Below, in pieces: positions 51,731 to 62,933 of a DNA stretch of 64,000 bases. The translations under genes and the position numbers were made by a program. Each line of letters opens with the position of its first letter. The stretch's first letter is position 1. The DNA lies in NCBI GenBank assembly GCA_965240325.2, contig OZ251223.1:2294001-2358000 (forward strand), written 5' to 3'. The stretch comes from Rebecca billardiae RCC1528. Taxonomy: Eukaryota > Haptophyta. A model generated the notes under the pieces. That model made no database searches. It saw nothing but the letters and a program-made list of their open reading frames with translations, and had not been told where the DNA came from.

Positions 51731-52538
51731 TCACCGGGAGGAGATAAGTCGGGCGCGCTCCTGGGCGCGATGACGATGTGACGGCGAGCCCAGGCGACGC
51801 GGAGGCCTGGTGAGATCCAGGAAGGTCGCCGCGGCGGCGGGCGAGCCCGACGCGCGCTGCCTGGACTCGTGCCGCGGGCTGGTGCCAGCCGAGCCGACGC
51901 CGTTGGACGCCTGCTGCACCGCCTCGCCCGTGAGCTCCAAGTCGCTGCTGCCATCGTCATCGAACGAGCGCGAGCGATGGAGAAGCGAGCTACCCTCCCC
52001 CGGCAGGCTGGAGACCGACGCCCCACCCGACGAGCTGAAGCTCAGCCGGCGCAGCCTCGCGTACCACACGTCGCGGTCGCCGTGATGCTCGGCGGCGGCC
52101 GCCGCCTGCGTCTTGAGCACATTGTACGAGAGCAGGCCTGTCGAGCAGGTGATGAAGCCAACCGCGCGCACCCACGTCAGATCGTCGCCGAAGAGGATCA
52201 CGGCGCCGATGATGGTCATCAGCTGCTTGAAGATGCCGATCAGAGACATTGAGAGCGACGAGGTGAGCTCGACGAGGTAGTACTTGCTCAGCTGCAGCAA
52301 GAAGGCAATCAGGGAGACTGCGAGCAGGTACGCCACGAGCCGCTGCCGGTGGTCGGGGTCCGTCGCCCACTCCGAGCGCAGGAAGGGCTGCAGCTCGAAG
52401 GAGATCGCGAACGGCACGCAGGTGATGATCGTGACCGGCGTCACGAGGAGGATCGTGCCCAGAGGCGACGTCTTCTTCGGAGCCGGTGCACTGTCGCCCT
52501 TGCGCTGGTCGGCCGCGCTCGCCGTGTCGGATCCGCCG

Positions 52539-52570
<32 letters not shown>

Positions 52571-53254
52571 CCCGACAACGGTGCCCGTCACCGGCTCCGC
52601 GATCCGCTGTGCCGCTGGCTCCTCCAGCTGCCCCTCCGACGGCACAGCCGGGACGGCCGATGGGATGTGCTGCATCATCTTTTGCACGAGCACCCATCGC
52701 AGCCCTGCGACCGTGCAAGAGAGGGTGCACACGATAATGCCCGCCCAGTGGAACTTCACCTCGCCGGTGGAGGCGAGCGCGATGCCGAGGCAGACCGTGA
52801 GGATGGAGCAGATCTTCGCAGGCTCCATGTCCTCCAGCCCGGCGCACAGCGAGAAGGCGAGCACGAACGACGGGATGGTGCCGCGCAGCATTGTGAAGAA
52901 CGTCACGTTGAGGTACTGCAGCGACCAGTTGGCGGTGCCGATGTCCAGCCCCGTGCACATGCCCGTCGGCAGCGCCTGGCGCAGAAACAGCTCCCACGAG
53001 ATGCTCGGCGGGTGGATGATGCCGAACAGCGTGAGGAGGGCGGTCCATACCCACAACACCAAGTTGGTGATGAGCACGGTCATGAACGGGTACCCAAACC
53101 GCTCAGTGGTCAGCATGAACTTGTTCGCGTAGACCAGGCTCATGCCGAGCACGTACCACGACGCGATCGTTGCAAGGATCCGCGCACGGTGCGCGCTGAC
53201 CACAGCTGACCTCTCGCGCGGACTGCTGAGGCCCCCGTGGTCAGCATGGCGCAT
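51731..53254 (-). CDS. SLC35/TPT-family nucleotide-sugar or phosphate-metabolite carrier
   Basis: A single exon of 507 aa. About ten membrane segments can be followed, with family-typical stretches: TIASWYVLGMSLVYANKFML, YPFMTVLITNLVLWVW, LDIGTANWSLQYLNVTFFTML, GTIPSFVLAFSLCAGLE, CTLSCTVAGLRWVLVQKMM, SLSMSLIGIFKQLMTIIGAVI and GFITCSTGLLSYNVLK. The order and the WVLVQKMM helix fit the SLC35C2 / triose-phosphate-translocator branch, usually Golgi or ER antiporters of nucleotide sugars; substrate not visible. A loop in the middle carries a run of 12 glycines encoded by a GGC-type repeat (about 52540-52570), and the C-terminus is a 120-residue Ser/Arg-rich tail. The start at 53254 is the first ATG; the frame extends upstream to 53413 without one. 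Confidence 0.82.
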
Positions 53255-53511
53255 CAGCGCCTCTGCGCCGATGTGGCGTGTGCCGGCGGAAGCCGCCGGC
53301 GGGGGCCCTCCACGCGGCGTGCTGGCGGATCTCCACCCGCGGGCAGCCCGCCCGCGGCCGTCAGCGGCGTCGCACGCCGGAGCACGGCCCAGCAGCTCTC
53401 CCGCCGACGCCACGGGAAAGCGCCGCGCGAGGCGCGGGTGTGCAGCAGATCTGCAGATCTGGCACTTTGTTGTGTGCGCCGACGCCCGGGCCGGAATATA
53501 TCGCGCGTCGT
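53255..53511. other. Upstream region of the carrier gene
   Basis: About 257 bp, GC-rich, between the start codon and the SINE. The open frame of the carrier gene continues through it to 53413 but without an ATG. It probably contains the promoter and 5' UTR. Confidence 0.45.
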
Positions 53512-53666
53512 ACTGTGGCCGAGTGGGAGTACTGGCGTGCTCTTGCGTCTGAGGTCATGGGTTCAAACCCCCAGTTTCCAGGTCTCTCTTCGGAGAGCGT
53601 GCGATGAAGGATGGCGCGGCAACCTGCCACCGTGAGCCTTACGCACGTTAAAACAAATAAACTGTA
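53512..53666 (+). mobile_element. tRNA-derived SINE
   Basis: A perfect pol III A box (TGGCCGAGTGG, 53516-53526) is followed 33 bp later by a perfect B box (GGTTCAAACCC, 53560-53570). The head looks like a Leu/Ser-type tRNA but its T stem does not pair well, so it is not a working tRNA gene. The body runs about 60 bp further and ends in a 36-nt string (CGTGAGCCTTACGCACG ... AATAAACTGTA, 53631-53666) that also occurs alone at 18798-18833, as expected of a 5'-truncated copy. Confidence 0.65.
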
Positions 53667-53672
53667 AGTCGG

Positions 53673-54281
53673 TATGGAGCGCTCGTTGGAACTTGGCGGG
53701 GCTTGGAACTTGACACCGCATTTCCCAGCGAAGTGCCCCATCTCGGCGGGGCTGGCACGGTCGGCACACGCTCCTGAGCGCTCGCTTTGCGGTGCGGCAG
53801 GCCTTGGGCAGCCCAGACAGACATGCCGCGACCGAATTACCGGGCCATGCGCGCACCACACCCGCGCTACATGGCCTACGCGCTGGACGACTGAGAGGCA
53901 ACGCCGAACCACTGCATTCCACTGCCCGGCATGCACCCCGAGTCACCTTCAGAGGGCGTCGACGAGCGCAGAGCGGGTGCGTGGGAGTTCGACCAACTCG
54001 TGTACCTTCTTGCAAGCACCAGCGGCGAGGTCGCAAGCCGAACCTTGACCAGCCGTGGAACTTGAGCTGGTCGGCAGCAAAACCACCGTTCAACCCGGAT
54101 CAAGTTAGCAGCGTGCGAGGAGGAGGCGCGGTGCGCGTCCGCGGCTGGCGAGAGGCGTCCGGACCGTGCCGTTCTCGGCCGCGCCCGCGCGCTTCCCGCC
54201 GCCGCGGGCCCCGTGTACGCCCGTCGTCGCCCTCGCCGCGCGGGCGCCAAACCGGCGTCAAGTTCCAACGAGCGCTCCATA
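53673..54281. mobile_element. MITE with 21-bp TIRs and TA target site
   Basis: The left end is TA then TGGAGCGCTCGTTGGAAC; the right end is the reverse complement then TA. This gives 21-bp TIRs, a length of about 605 bp and a TA duplication, as in Tc1/mariner-derived MITEs. The interior is GC-rich without a transposase. It sits 6 bp downstream of the SINE tail. Confidence 0.75.
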
Positions 54282-55135
54282 ATTATGTAGCGCCACGACT
54301 GTCAAAACAAATCGGCTCGCGTCAACTTCGCGACAGACGTTCGTCAGTAGTCTAATTATAATCTAATCCCAACCCCCTTGCTCTAATCTCGCCTGCCTGA
54401 GCTGTGTGCGTCTCTTATTCTTAGTAAACTGTACAGTTCACTACTGTCTACTGTCAGTCAGACTGTGACAGCCGACCGACTACGACTTACGAGTACGACT
54501 CAGGCGTGCCCTGATAGGCTTCAATAGCGGCTTATTTATAGCGCGGTCTGGCCGTACTAGACTCTAGAGTCAAACTCTCAATCTGTCCAGGGCTATCTCA
54601 CTACTATCTGCCCGCCTAGACTATCAGATGACAGATTCAGTTTCAGAGTGGCTCCGTCTGTCCGAGTCCGTGGGGCCGTGGCCGTGGGCGTGTAGCTACC
54701 CAGCTAAGTAAATACTGATAGCTATATACTACTAATACTTGAAGCGATGAGTCGAGCCGATTAGTCGATGACTGATCAGCATCATATTTGATTTTGACAG
54801 TAGTATCATACTGTCAGCGAGCTACTGTGTCACTCAAAATCGATGGCGGGTCTGCTGACTGCTGTCTCGTGCAGTCGGTGCCAGTAAGTCGCGCGGACCG
54901 CTGTTGGCGCTCGACTCACTCCAAGTCCAAGTCCAGATCCGAGATCGACCTGTCAAAACATTGCACCGTCCTCCGCTGCGAGACGGATTCCTCGGATTGC
55001 TCGCGCGGCGCTGTGACTGTGAAGCGTGAGGATTCTCAGCCCGGCCCGTCTTCCCCGCGCGCCCCATCGAGCGACGCCCGTGCCCCCTTCTGTCCTTCAC
55101 GCCTCGCCGTGCGGCCGCCGGGTGCCATCCTGCCT
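54282..55135. other. Intergenic region with the dispersed motif
   Basis: TGTGCGTCTCTTATTCTTAG then TAAACTGTA lies at 54405-54433, matching 37882-37910. The rest is AT-rich spacer up to about 54780 and then GC-rich near the 3' end of the next gene. No gene is seen. Confidence 0.6.
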
Positions 55136-57397
55136 TCACCTTGCGTGCGCGTGCGACGAGCACTGCATCATGGGGATGGTCGGGTAGAGCGGGCCCACAT
55201 ATTTGGACGGGTGCAGCATGGCGGACTTGTACTTCTTGAAGATCGAGGTGGAGAGCGCGAGGTTGTGCGCGGTGTGCAGGATGGCGATGTCGATCGCGTA
55301 CAGCGGCCTGTTGTGCCCGAAGTAGCTCTCCGAGCAGCACTTGCGCACGAGCACCTTGAAGAAGGGCCAGCGCGCGCTGTTGTCTGCGTACGCGTCGGCA
55401 AACGCGCGGAAGTCGTCCGCCTCGAGGAAGATCTGCGCGCGGTGGGCGCGCGGGGCGCAGGCACGGGGGCGCAGATCAGAGCACGGCCCGGCGCACCCAG
55501 ACCGGCAGCCATGGGCGCGCAGGGCGCCCATGGCCGCGCGGCGCGGCGCGGCGCGCTCACCTCGTAGTTGTCGACCATGCTCACGACCGCGCGCTCGAGG
55601 CCGATGCGCGAGAGCAGGCCCTTGCCGTCCTTCAGGAACGGGTCCCAGAGCCGGCCGACCCAGTTCTGCGGCAGGCGGAACGTGTCGCCCTTCTTCGTGT
55701 CCGCGACCGTGTACGTGTACAGCTGCCACGGCTCGCCGAGCTGCGGGATGTTCATGCGCAGCTCGGCGTTGGCGACGGCGCCGTCGAGCAGGTCGACGAG
55801 CTCAGCGCCGCGCAGGCCGCGCGAGATCATGCGCTTGGTCTGCTGGTACGTCTGCGTGCGCGTGTCGAGCGGCGAGAGGCAGAGCTCGACCTCGAGCACC
55901 ACGTCGATCGGGCCGGCCATCGCCTCCTCAGACCCGTCCTTGGACACGATCGTCGCCGGCTTGCGCGTGAGTACGCGTCTGCGCGTCGGTTGGCGGTGCG
56001 CGCGCACGCGCGGGCAGGCGCAGAGGAGGGTTGATCAGCCGCTGCAGGGCGCGGGCGGAGGCGCGCGCTGCCGATGGCATGGCCCGAGGGGCTGCGGCGA
56101 GCGCGGCGCAGGCGCGGCACCGCACCCGCCGCTGAGGTACGTGACGCTGAGGATGCAGTTGTTCACGAGCGGGTGCTTGAGCGACGAGCCGTGCACCGGC
56201 ACCATAACGGCTGCGCCCGCGGTGATGTACTTGTAGTTGGGGTGCACGAGCAGGGTGCGGCCGGTCGGCTGCAGCTCGGTCAGCAGGTCAGCAAACACCG
56301 TGCCCGAGCGCACGATGACGCTGCTCTTCGAGGTGCGCACGATGCCGCGGTGGTTGCGCATGTTCACGAGCAGCTTACCTGCGCGCGCGAGGAGGGGCGC
56401 GCGCCGAACGCGTTGGCGTCAGCACCGCACCGCACCACGCGCCCCGTCCGAGCCGGGCGCAGCGCGGCGCGCGACCGCGCCGCACGGCCGCGCACTGCTG
56501 CGCACCTGGGAACTGCTGCTTGTAGTACTTGACGACAGCGCCGCGTCCGAGCACCTGGACGTGCTGCACGTTGTGCGGGCTGCACAACGCGAGCACGTCC
56601 TCCTCTGTCTGCGGCGTCACGCACCCGGCGAGCCAGCCGCGGAAGTAGCAGCACAGCGCGGCGAGGGCGTACATGAGGCAGCACAGCGCGAGCCGCGCTG
56701 GCGCGCACAGCGCGTGCACGACAGCCGCGCCGATGGAGCTCGTCGAGTCCGTGCAGCCGATCGCATCGCGCACAGGGCGGAGCGGCCCGAGCACACAGTG
56801 CGTGCGCAGCCCGTCGCCCTCCTGCATCGCGATCTGCATCGTCGCGCTCACGAGGTCGTGCACGTCGATGAAGCAGCGCCGCAGCTCCGCTGGCACGAGC
56901 GCAGGCGCGAGCGCGAGGCGGTTGAGCAGGCGCTGGTGCAGGAGCGCGTCGTCGCCGACGACAACGCTTGGCCGCACGATCCGGAGCCGCCGCGGCTCGT
57001 CGCACCAGTGGTCGCGGTAGAAGGCCTCGCACTTGCGCTTGGTGTCGATGTACGACGTCGAGAGCAGCGAAGAGTCGAGCATCACGACCCAGCTCGAGAG
57101 GAAGACGAGGCGAGGGATGGCGAGGGCGTCGATGATGCGCGCGACATGGCGCGCCATCAGAAGGTCCTTGGAGCCGTACGTCGTGCTGAACTGCACGGCG
57201 AAACGCCACTGGCCCGCGTGCTCCGCGCCCTGCAGCGACGCGATCAGCTTGTCCACGTCCGCAGCGTCCAGCAGGTTGCATGCAGAGCTCGAGATCACGA
57301 CGGGCTCCAGGCCGGCATTCTCAAGGGCGTCGATGAACTTGCGCCCGATCGCCGAGCGGCTACCCAGGACCAGAACGCGCGAGCGCTCCGTCGACAT
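55136..57397 (-). CDS. SDR (NAD-binding) + FAD-linked oxidase fusion enzyme, four exons
   Basis: Exons 57397-56506, 56378-56126, 55978-55561 and 55432-55136 give 619 aa. The introns are 127, 147 and 128 bp, all GT...AG (GTGCG, GTGCG, GTGAG donors). The N-terminal ~290 residues are an extended short-chain dehydrogenase: Rossmann VLVLGSRSAIGRKFIDAL, FLSSWVVML, catalytic-type YIDTK, RLRIVRPSVVVGDD, FIDVHDLVSATMQIAM. The rest resembles a PCMH-type FAD oxidase: SSVIVRSGTVFADLLTEL, LLVHPNYKYITAGAAVMV, PVHGSSLKHPLVNN (HGSS is the FAD-contact loop), then a C-terminal cap ending YGPLYPTIP-like. Flavin oxidation and NAD-linked reduction on one chain would suit a redox epimerase, as done by two separate proteins in DprE1/DprE2; that is analogy only. 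The ATG at 57397 is the first in frame. Substrate unknown. Confidence 0.75.
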
Positions 57398-57755
57398 CTC
57401 CTCGGCGGCGCCGCGCTTTCGCAAGCGCGCCGTTGCTTCCTGAACCCCAGCGGATTCCAACCGCGCAAGCGCCGCCCCTCCGCCTGGCCAGCAAGCGGAG
57501 GGGTTCCTGAGCGAGCGCTTCCACCTATGAAACAATTACCCATATATTCGAATTGCGGTAAGTCAATAAGTCGAATATCGGTAAGTAGCGGCGGGCATAG
57601 CCAATCAGCGACCATGCAGCCGCTTTTCGATAATCGACCACGCCAGGCTGATGAACAGGCAGCCCGGATTTGCCGGACTTCCGCAACTCTTTTCCCGCGC
57701 AAACTCATTTTATTCCGCGGGGCGGCCGTGCGCGTTTCTTGCGCCCGCAATTCAA
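57398..57755. promoter_or_regulatory. Probable shared upstream region of a divergent gene pair
   Basis: These 358 bp separate the start codons at 57397 (minus) and 57756 (plus). An AT-rich patch with two GAATAT/ATATTCGA-like strings lies at 57540-57580. No core promoter element is certain. Confidence 0.35.
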
Positions 57756-58529
57756 ATGGCGGCCGTGCCGATGCACCGCGTCCTCGAGCCCGGCCGGTCG
57801 TGCCTCAAGGTGACGTCCGCGCTCGACGCGAACATCGAGCCGCGGCGAGCTGGGATTACCATCAAGCAGACTCCTGAAAAGATGATCATCTCGCCACGCT
57901 CAGAGATGTCCAGAGAGCTGTTCTACTCGGACGATGATTATGCACGATTCCACCGCGAGGCCATGTCCCTGCGCTGGCTCCTCGATGGTGCCACCACACC
58001 CGAGGCGGAGCTCGCATACCGCAAGAGCCTGGGCACCGACGAGGAGGCGAGACCACGTGCCAGTTCGCCGCCCCGAGAAGCGGCTCCACGCACCGACGCG
58101 CACGACATGCAGGCGTCGCCACCGCCGTGCTCAGACGAGGATGACCATGTTCGTGATCGTGGTGCGGATCGATCGCCGCTGCACAGTCCTCCGATCGCTC
58201 CGGTACAAAAGCGTGCGATACTTGGTGTCTCGAGCGTCGTCAGCTCCAGGGCCAAGCCGGAGTCATCCGCAGGAGGTGGCGGTGAGCGCAAGACGCGACT
58301 GCAGCTGGAGATTGAATCTCTCAGCATGCACGACCTCAAGGACAAGATCAAGGTGTGCAGTGCGAGCGCGAGCGCGGTGCGACCCATGCAGCGTCTGCAT
58401 ATCGCGTAACTCCTACCTGACGCCAAAGCGCCCCCGATGCCCACTCTCTCTGCGCGCCGATAACAGGAGATCACCCGCCGCCGCCGCGAGCGCGCTCGGG
58501 CTTCGGGTCCGTACGCGCTGTCGCGATGA
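57756..58529 (+). CDS. Unknown small protein, two exons
   Basis: Exons 57756-58352 and 58467-58529 give 219 aa. The 114-bp intron (GTGTGC...AACAG) is in phase 0 and joins MHDLKDKIK to EITRRRRERARA; without splicing the frame would read CSASASAVRPMQRLHIA and stop. A conserved-looking N-terminal part (LKVTSALDANIEPRRAGITI, SRELFYSDDDYARFHREAMS) is followed by a Pro/Ser/Asp-rich linker and a short basic helix at the C-end. I do not recognise the family and see no catalytic motif, signal peptide or membrane segment. Head-to-head with the SDR/FAD gene. Confidence 0.6.
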
Positions 58530-59716
58530 GATCTCCTCCGTTCTCTGGGAGACACTACGAGCACTCCATTGGTGACGTACGCGCTCTGGTTATGGCGTGG
58601 GCGGCTACCGCACCGACGTGCGGTGTCATCACCGAGTGGGCGTTAGACTGCTTTCGGCAACAAGTTTCGCGCGCGCCCCTCGAGGCTGATCAGTATTCAG
58701 TGAGTGATCGGATCATCGCGTCACGTCCCCACTCCTCGGCCCGGGTCCCGGCCGGTGAATGGCAACTGAATCCGGAATCATCGGACCGCCGATCGTCCAT
58801 CGCAGCTCCATCGCATCCGAGATTTCGATCGCGGGGCTTCTTGGTGGCATCAGCAAGCCCCGGCTGACTCCCGTGGCGGGCCGGCGGCCCGCGGGCGCGG
58901 GGGCCCGCGGGCGCCCGCGCCGCGCGGTACACAGTGGCCTTTACTTAATTCAGCGGCCGGTTGGTTGGTAGTGGCGCCGGCGGACCCGCGCACTGGACGG
59001 CACTGGTCCGCCGGACCCGTTCATTGCATAGTATCAGAATGCAGCGCGGCTGGGTCGGGTCAAGACTCAAGTGGGAGATATAGTAGCCCCAATACCGCAG
59101 CCCGGCCAATGATTAACTATAGTGCCCGCGAGAATAGTGGCACCGCACGGGTCTGACAGGAGACTGGCCACTCTGGGCCAGAGTCTCGCGGCCCGCGCAG
59201 TAGCGACGCTATTAGCCGTAGTAGCGGGCGCGGCCCCGCGGAATCCCGGATTCGGAATGCGCTGCCCGCTGCTAGTTATTGAAAAGTTGTACGATTATGA
59301 TGGCCTGGTTATTGGCGGTAATTAAACCGTGTCACCGTAACGAGCTAAGACAGACAGAGTCTCACGGTCAGAGCTAGGTTAAAGTAGGTTTCGGACTCCG
59401 ACGTGGACGTGTACTCCGGTATCGCCGGACCGAATCCGACTACTGACTAGACCTAGTCCGAGGGCGACGGTTCCCGCACTCCGCAGAAGTCCTATCCGAC
59501 TGGCCGCTGCCAGTTGCCAGTTGGCACTTGGTTGGCAGCATGCATCACTATTCACTAGTACCAGTACTGTTAGTACTAGACACCGTAGTCGGCTTAGCCG
59601 TAGGCGGGCGGGCGTAGCTACAGCTACAGACTAATAGAGTACGGTGAGCTAACTCTGCCGCGCCGCACTAGCCGATCATCATCATGTTGGAACCGCCGCT
59701 GCCGGAGTCTGAACCT
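58530..59716. other. Intergenic region with no supported gene
   Basis: GC-rich up to about 59000, then mixed. It contains many short overlapping frames and no domain, repeat or RNA gene that I recognise. Confidence 0.5.
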
Positions 59717-60348
59717 GTGGATTCATTCTCCTGGTGGCTCATTGATAATTACCATTTGTCCGCGGGAATACGATACTGTATGATACATACATTGATTGAA
59801 ACATGATGAAGATAAACTACGACGATCAGGTTTACGAAGCGGTGGATTCATTCTCCTGATGGCTCATTGATGAACACCATTTGTCCGCGGGTACGATGCA
59901 AAACAGGAAGATAAATACGCCGCCTTTGGCGTCCTTGATGATCGGAGAAAGAGCCGCGAGCTCGTGGCGAGTGGTAAAGAGTCCGGTCACACGCGACCCG
60001 CCTCCATTCTCCAATCCCAGCTTTCGGCATACAGTACGCGGGTACGATAAATTACCGCAAGATAAATACGACGAGAGTCGTTGCGGCGGCGAGGGCATAT
60101 TTATTTTATTATGGTCACACATGAACGAGAGTCTGCCCACAATTACCCAGCCTCGCGCACTTGGGCGTGGGTTTCGTTGATTCCTCTGTTCACTATTCGA
60201 GACGCCAGACGGCGGGCGCGACCTTTTTCGACGCTTATCCACATGTGTTAAGCCTGGGGTCTCAAAAATTCGTGAACTCGGTCTCCTGTAGCCCTGGAAA
60301 ATACCACCCCACGGGTCCCTTAGTATACTTTGTCTTTGACGATCAATA
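59717..60348. repeat. Direct repeats and an inverted copy of 11970-12290
   Basis: GTGGATTCATTCTCCTG with GGCTCATTGAT and CCATTTGTCCGCGGG occurs at 59717-59765 and 59841-59891. From 59880 to 60240 the sequence matches the reverse complement of 11970-12290 (for example GAGTCGTTGCGGCGGCGAGG, GTGGGTTTCGTTGATTCCTC). From 60225 to 60335 it resembles one arm of the foldback repeat. Confidence 0.75.
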
Positions 60349-62930
60349 ATGACCGCGTTCCGCGGTCCTTCCGTAGAACCAACGCAGTTAGGGGCCCGCG
60401 GTGCACCCTCCGTCGGCTGCTGTCAGTCTGACATGCGTAACAGTTCGCCTGAGCTGCCACCGCCAACTCAGTTGCCGCCCACCGGGCCGGCGGGCCGAGT
60501 CACTGTCGCCGACGCCGACGCGCCGCCCGGGCCGCGCGGGGAAGCGGCCGCCGTGGCGCGGGCCGGCGCGTGCGCGCGTGCGGGCGCACCTGCTTGAGGT
60601 GCTCGCGCTGCGCCATGCGCTCGACGACGGGCCGCTGGTCGCTCAGCCGGCTCGCCTCGTGCCGGCAGAGCGAGAGCGCGCGCCACGCGGCTGCCCCGGC
60701 CTGCCGCTGCGCAGCCGCGCACCGAGACCGAGGCCGAGCGGGAGCTCGGGGTGGAACGAGGCGAGCGGGGCGTCGCGCCTGCCGCCGCGCGTGCGCGCCT
60801 GCTCCACCGCGCCGCCGTGCTCGCCCGCCGCCTCCTCCGCCGCGTCGGCGGCCTCGAAGACGGCGGCGGCCAGCCAGCGGCAGGCTCGGAGCCCGTGCGC
60901 GCTCAACCGGCGCCGATCGCCTCGACGGCCGTCTACTCCACAGCTGGCTGCTCGAGCTGCTGCACGGGGCGTCGCGACGAGGGCGCCGCGCGCGCCCAGC
61001 GCGTCCGTCGCCGCGTCGCGCAGCGCGTCGAGCTCGGCGCCGCGCTTCGCCAGCTCGGCGCACAGCGCCTCCGCGCACACGTGCTGGCATGCAGCACGGC
61101 CTCTCTAGTCTCTGGCATCAGTGTCTGTGTGACGCCGCCCATCCGTGCGCGCGCAGCTCGGCTGCAGCTCGGCTGCAGCTCGACGGCGGACTCGTCGCGG
61201 CTGGCGGCGAGGGTGCGCAACGCGTCGACGGCCGAGGCCTGCAGCCCGGTGATCGCCGCGTCGACGCGCGCGGCGCATTCCCCTCGCAGCTCCTCGCGCT
61301 GGCCGCGCTCGCGTGGCAGCAGTGTCTCATGCGAGCGTTCGGCACTGGCTGGCCGTCCGCTGCTCGTCCTCACGCTGCTGCACCTCAGCGCCGCCGTCGA
61401 CCGAGTTGAGGAGGAGCTCGCGCTCGGCGTCGAGGAGCGAGCTCGCGTGCTCGAGCTCGCCCTTCAGCTGCGCGAACTCCGGGCGCATCCGGCTCATCTC
61501 CGCTGCGTGGCTCCGGGCGCGCTCCGATCCTCAAGGCGTCGCCAACGAGCTCGTGAGCGTGCTCCGGACTCGGCTCGCCCTTGCGCGCTCCTCCTCGAGC
61601 GACGAACGCGCCCGCGGGCAGGCTGTTGACCGCCGCCTCCGCCGCGATCTCGCCGCCCCCGCCGCGATCTCGTCGCGCATGCTTTGCAGCGGGGCGCTGT
61701 GTGCACGCCGTCGGCACGGGCCTGGCGAGACTCTGAGGCGAGACCGCGGACCGAGACGCGCGCGACGCCTCGGGGAGAGCCGTCGGAGCGGAGCGCGAGG
61801 GCGAGAGCAGAGCGCGAGGGGGAGACCAGCGGCCGGCCGGCTCCCGCCACCGCGCGCGCACCGCGGCGTACGCGGCGCCGACACGCACGTCCCCGGCCAG
61901 GGCGCCGCAGCGACGAACGCGAACGAGCGAGCGAGCAGCCGTGGGGACTCCCTCGCTACTCGAATAAATATACGGCGCCGCGCGCGCGCCTGGCGGCTCC
62001 GAGTATCCAACTTATTCGCGTATCTAAAATCTGTTTAGTGAATAAGTAGCAAAACTTGATCACTTCCAAGTGCCCGTGTATGGCCTATGTTTCCAGCACC
62101 AAGTGATGCATCGGTAAATAACAGCGCGCCGCGCGCGCACGCAGTACGCCGACATGCAGTAGTTGAGGAGGACCCTGACCATGCACATCAACATGCACTT
62201 TCAAAAGGTTGCGCTTAGGCCCGGTTTGTAGGCGGGTAACTTGTTACGTCTTAACAAGCCGCCATAGGCGCCATTCAAAGAATCTCGTTTAACATTAGTG
62301 CACAGGCGGTTCATCCATCGAGGCAGGCGGGTAATGTGGTTGAACAAGCGCTATTCAAAAGAATCTCTTTTGATATTATAAGGCGGTTCATCCATCGAGA
62401 CAGGCGGGTAGCTGTTTAAACAAAGCGCTATTCAGAAGCATCTGGCCTCATAGCTGTTTTCGACCCAAAACAATCAAACGTCGCTCGGCAAACTCGTACT
62501 CCAGCATACAAGAATGACAAAAATACTCACTTGTTTCACCCCCGGGGTATCTGATCCCACGTCCGTCCATCGACTTATGCGGAATGGCGTGGGCGCGCTT
62601 ATTTCGTCAAGCGCGTAGTTGCTAATGCAGAGCACTATGGGCCAACGTACCCCTCGAAAAAGCGAAAACTCACCCTCCAACACCCCTCAAAATCGTCCCC
62701 CGTCCCCTTTTCTTTGATCAAATGAGATCTTTTTGACAACGTAGTGAGGGCCCCCGGCGGGGCTCCACGCTACGCGCTCCGCCCTACACCGCGGGCCAAG
62801 ATCTTTTTGAAACGTAGTGGTCAGTGAATAGTGGCCCGCGTCGCGCGCGGGGCCGTCGCAGGCCACGCTACGGCCCGGCCGCCGTTCCGCGCCGCCCGCC
62901 GTGCAGCCGACCGCGCGGGCCATTAATCAT
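60349..62930. mobile_element. TIR element, copy 2 (left end and interior)
   Basis: The left end ATGACCGCGTTCCGCGGTCC at 60349 and the following 70 bp match 9386-9462 nearly exactly. The order after it is the same as in copy 1: coiled-coil gene fragment (60590-61900 here), GTACGCCGACATGCAG (about 62146), TATTTCGTCAA (about 62600) and the foldback arm (about 62640-62810). No matching right TIR is found before the window ends, so the element is truncated, interrupted, or its end is outside. Confidence 0.65.
60590..61900 (-). pseudogene. Coiled-coil protein gene or gene fragment within the TIR element
   Basis: Minus-strand coding pieces occur in order and in different frames: LEEERARASRVRSTLTSSL (~61540-61600), MRPEFAQLKGELEHASSLLD then AERELLLNSVDGG (~61400-61500), RGQREELRGECAARVDAAIT then GLQASAVDALRTLAASRDE (~61175-61305), AELAKRGAELDALRDAATDA (~61000-61060), and RLSDQRPVVERMAQREHLKQ just before a GTGCGC donor (~60596-60665). 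This is the signature of a spliced coiled-coil gene whose later exons lie further on or are lost. It is longer than the 9565-10330 copy and keeps the splice donor, so it may be nearer to the source gene. Whether it is functional cannot be told. Confidence 0.45.
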
Positions 62931-62933
62931 TAT

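Noticed and set aside
51990-53054. 354-codon second frame in the carrier gene
   Set aside because: Out-of-frame shadow; membrane helices are only in the annotated frame.
53512-53590. Functional tRNA gene
   Set aside because: A and B boxes are perfect but the T stem pairs poorly, and a SINE body and tail follow.
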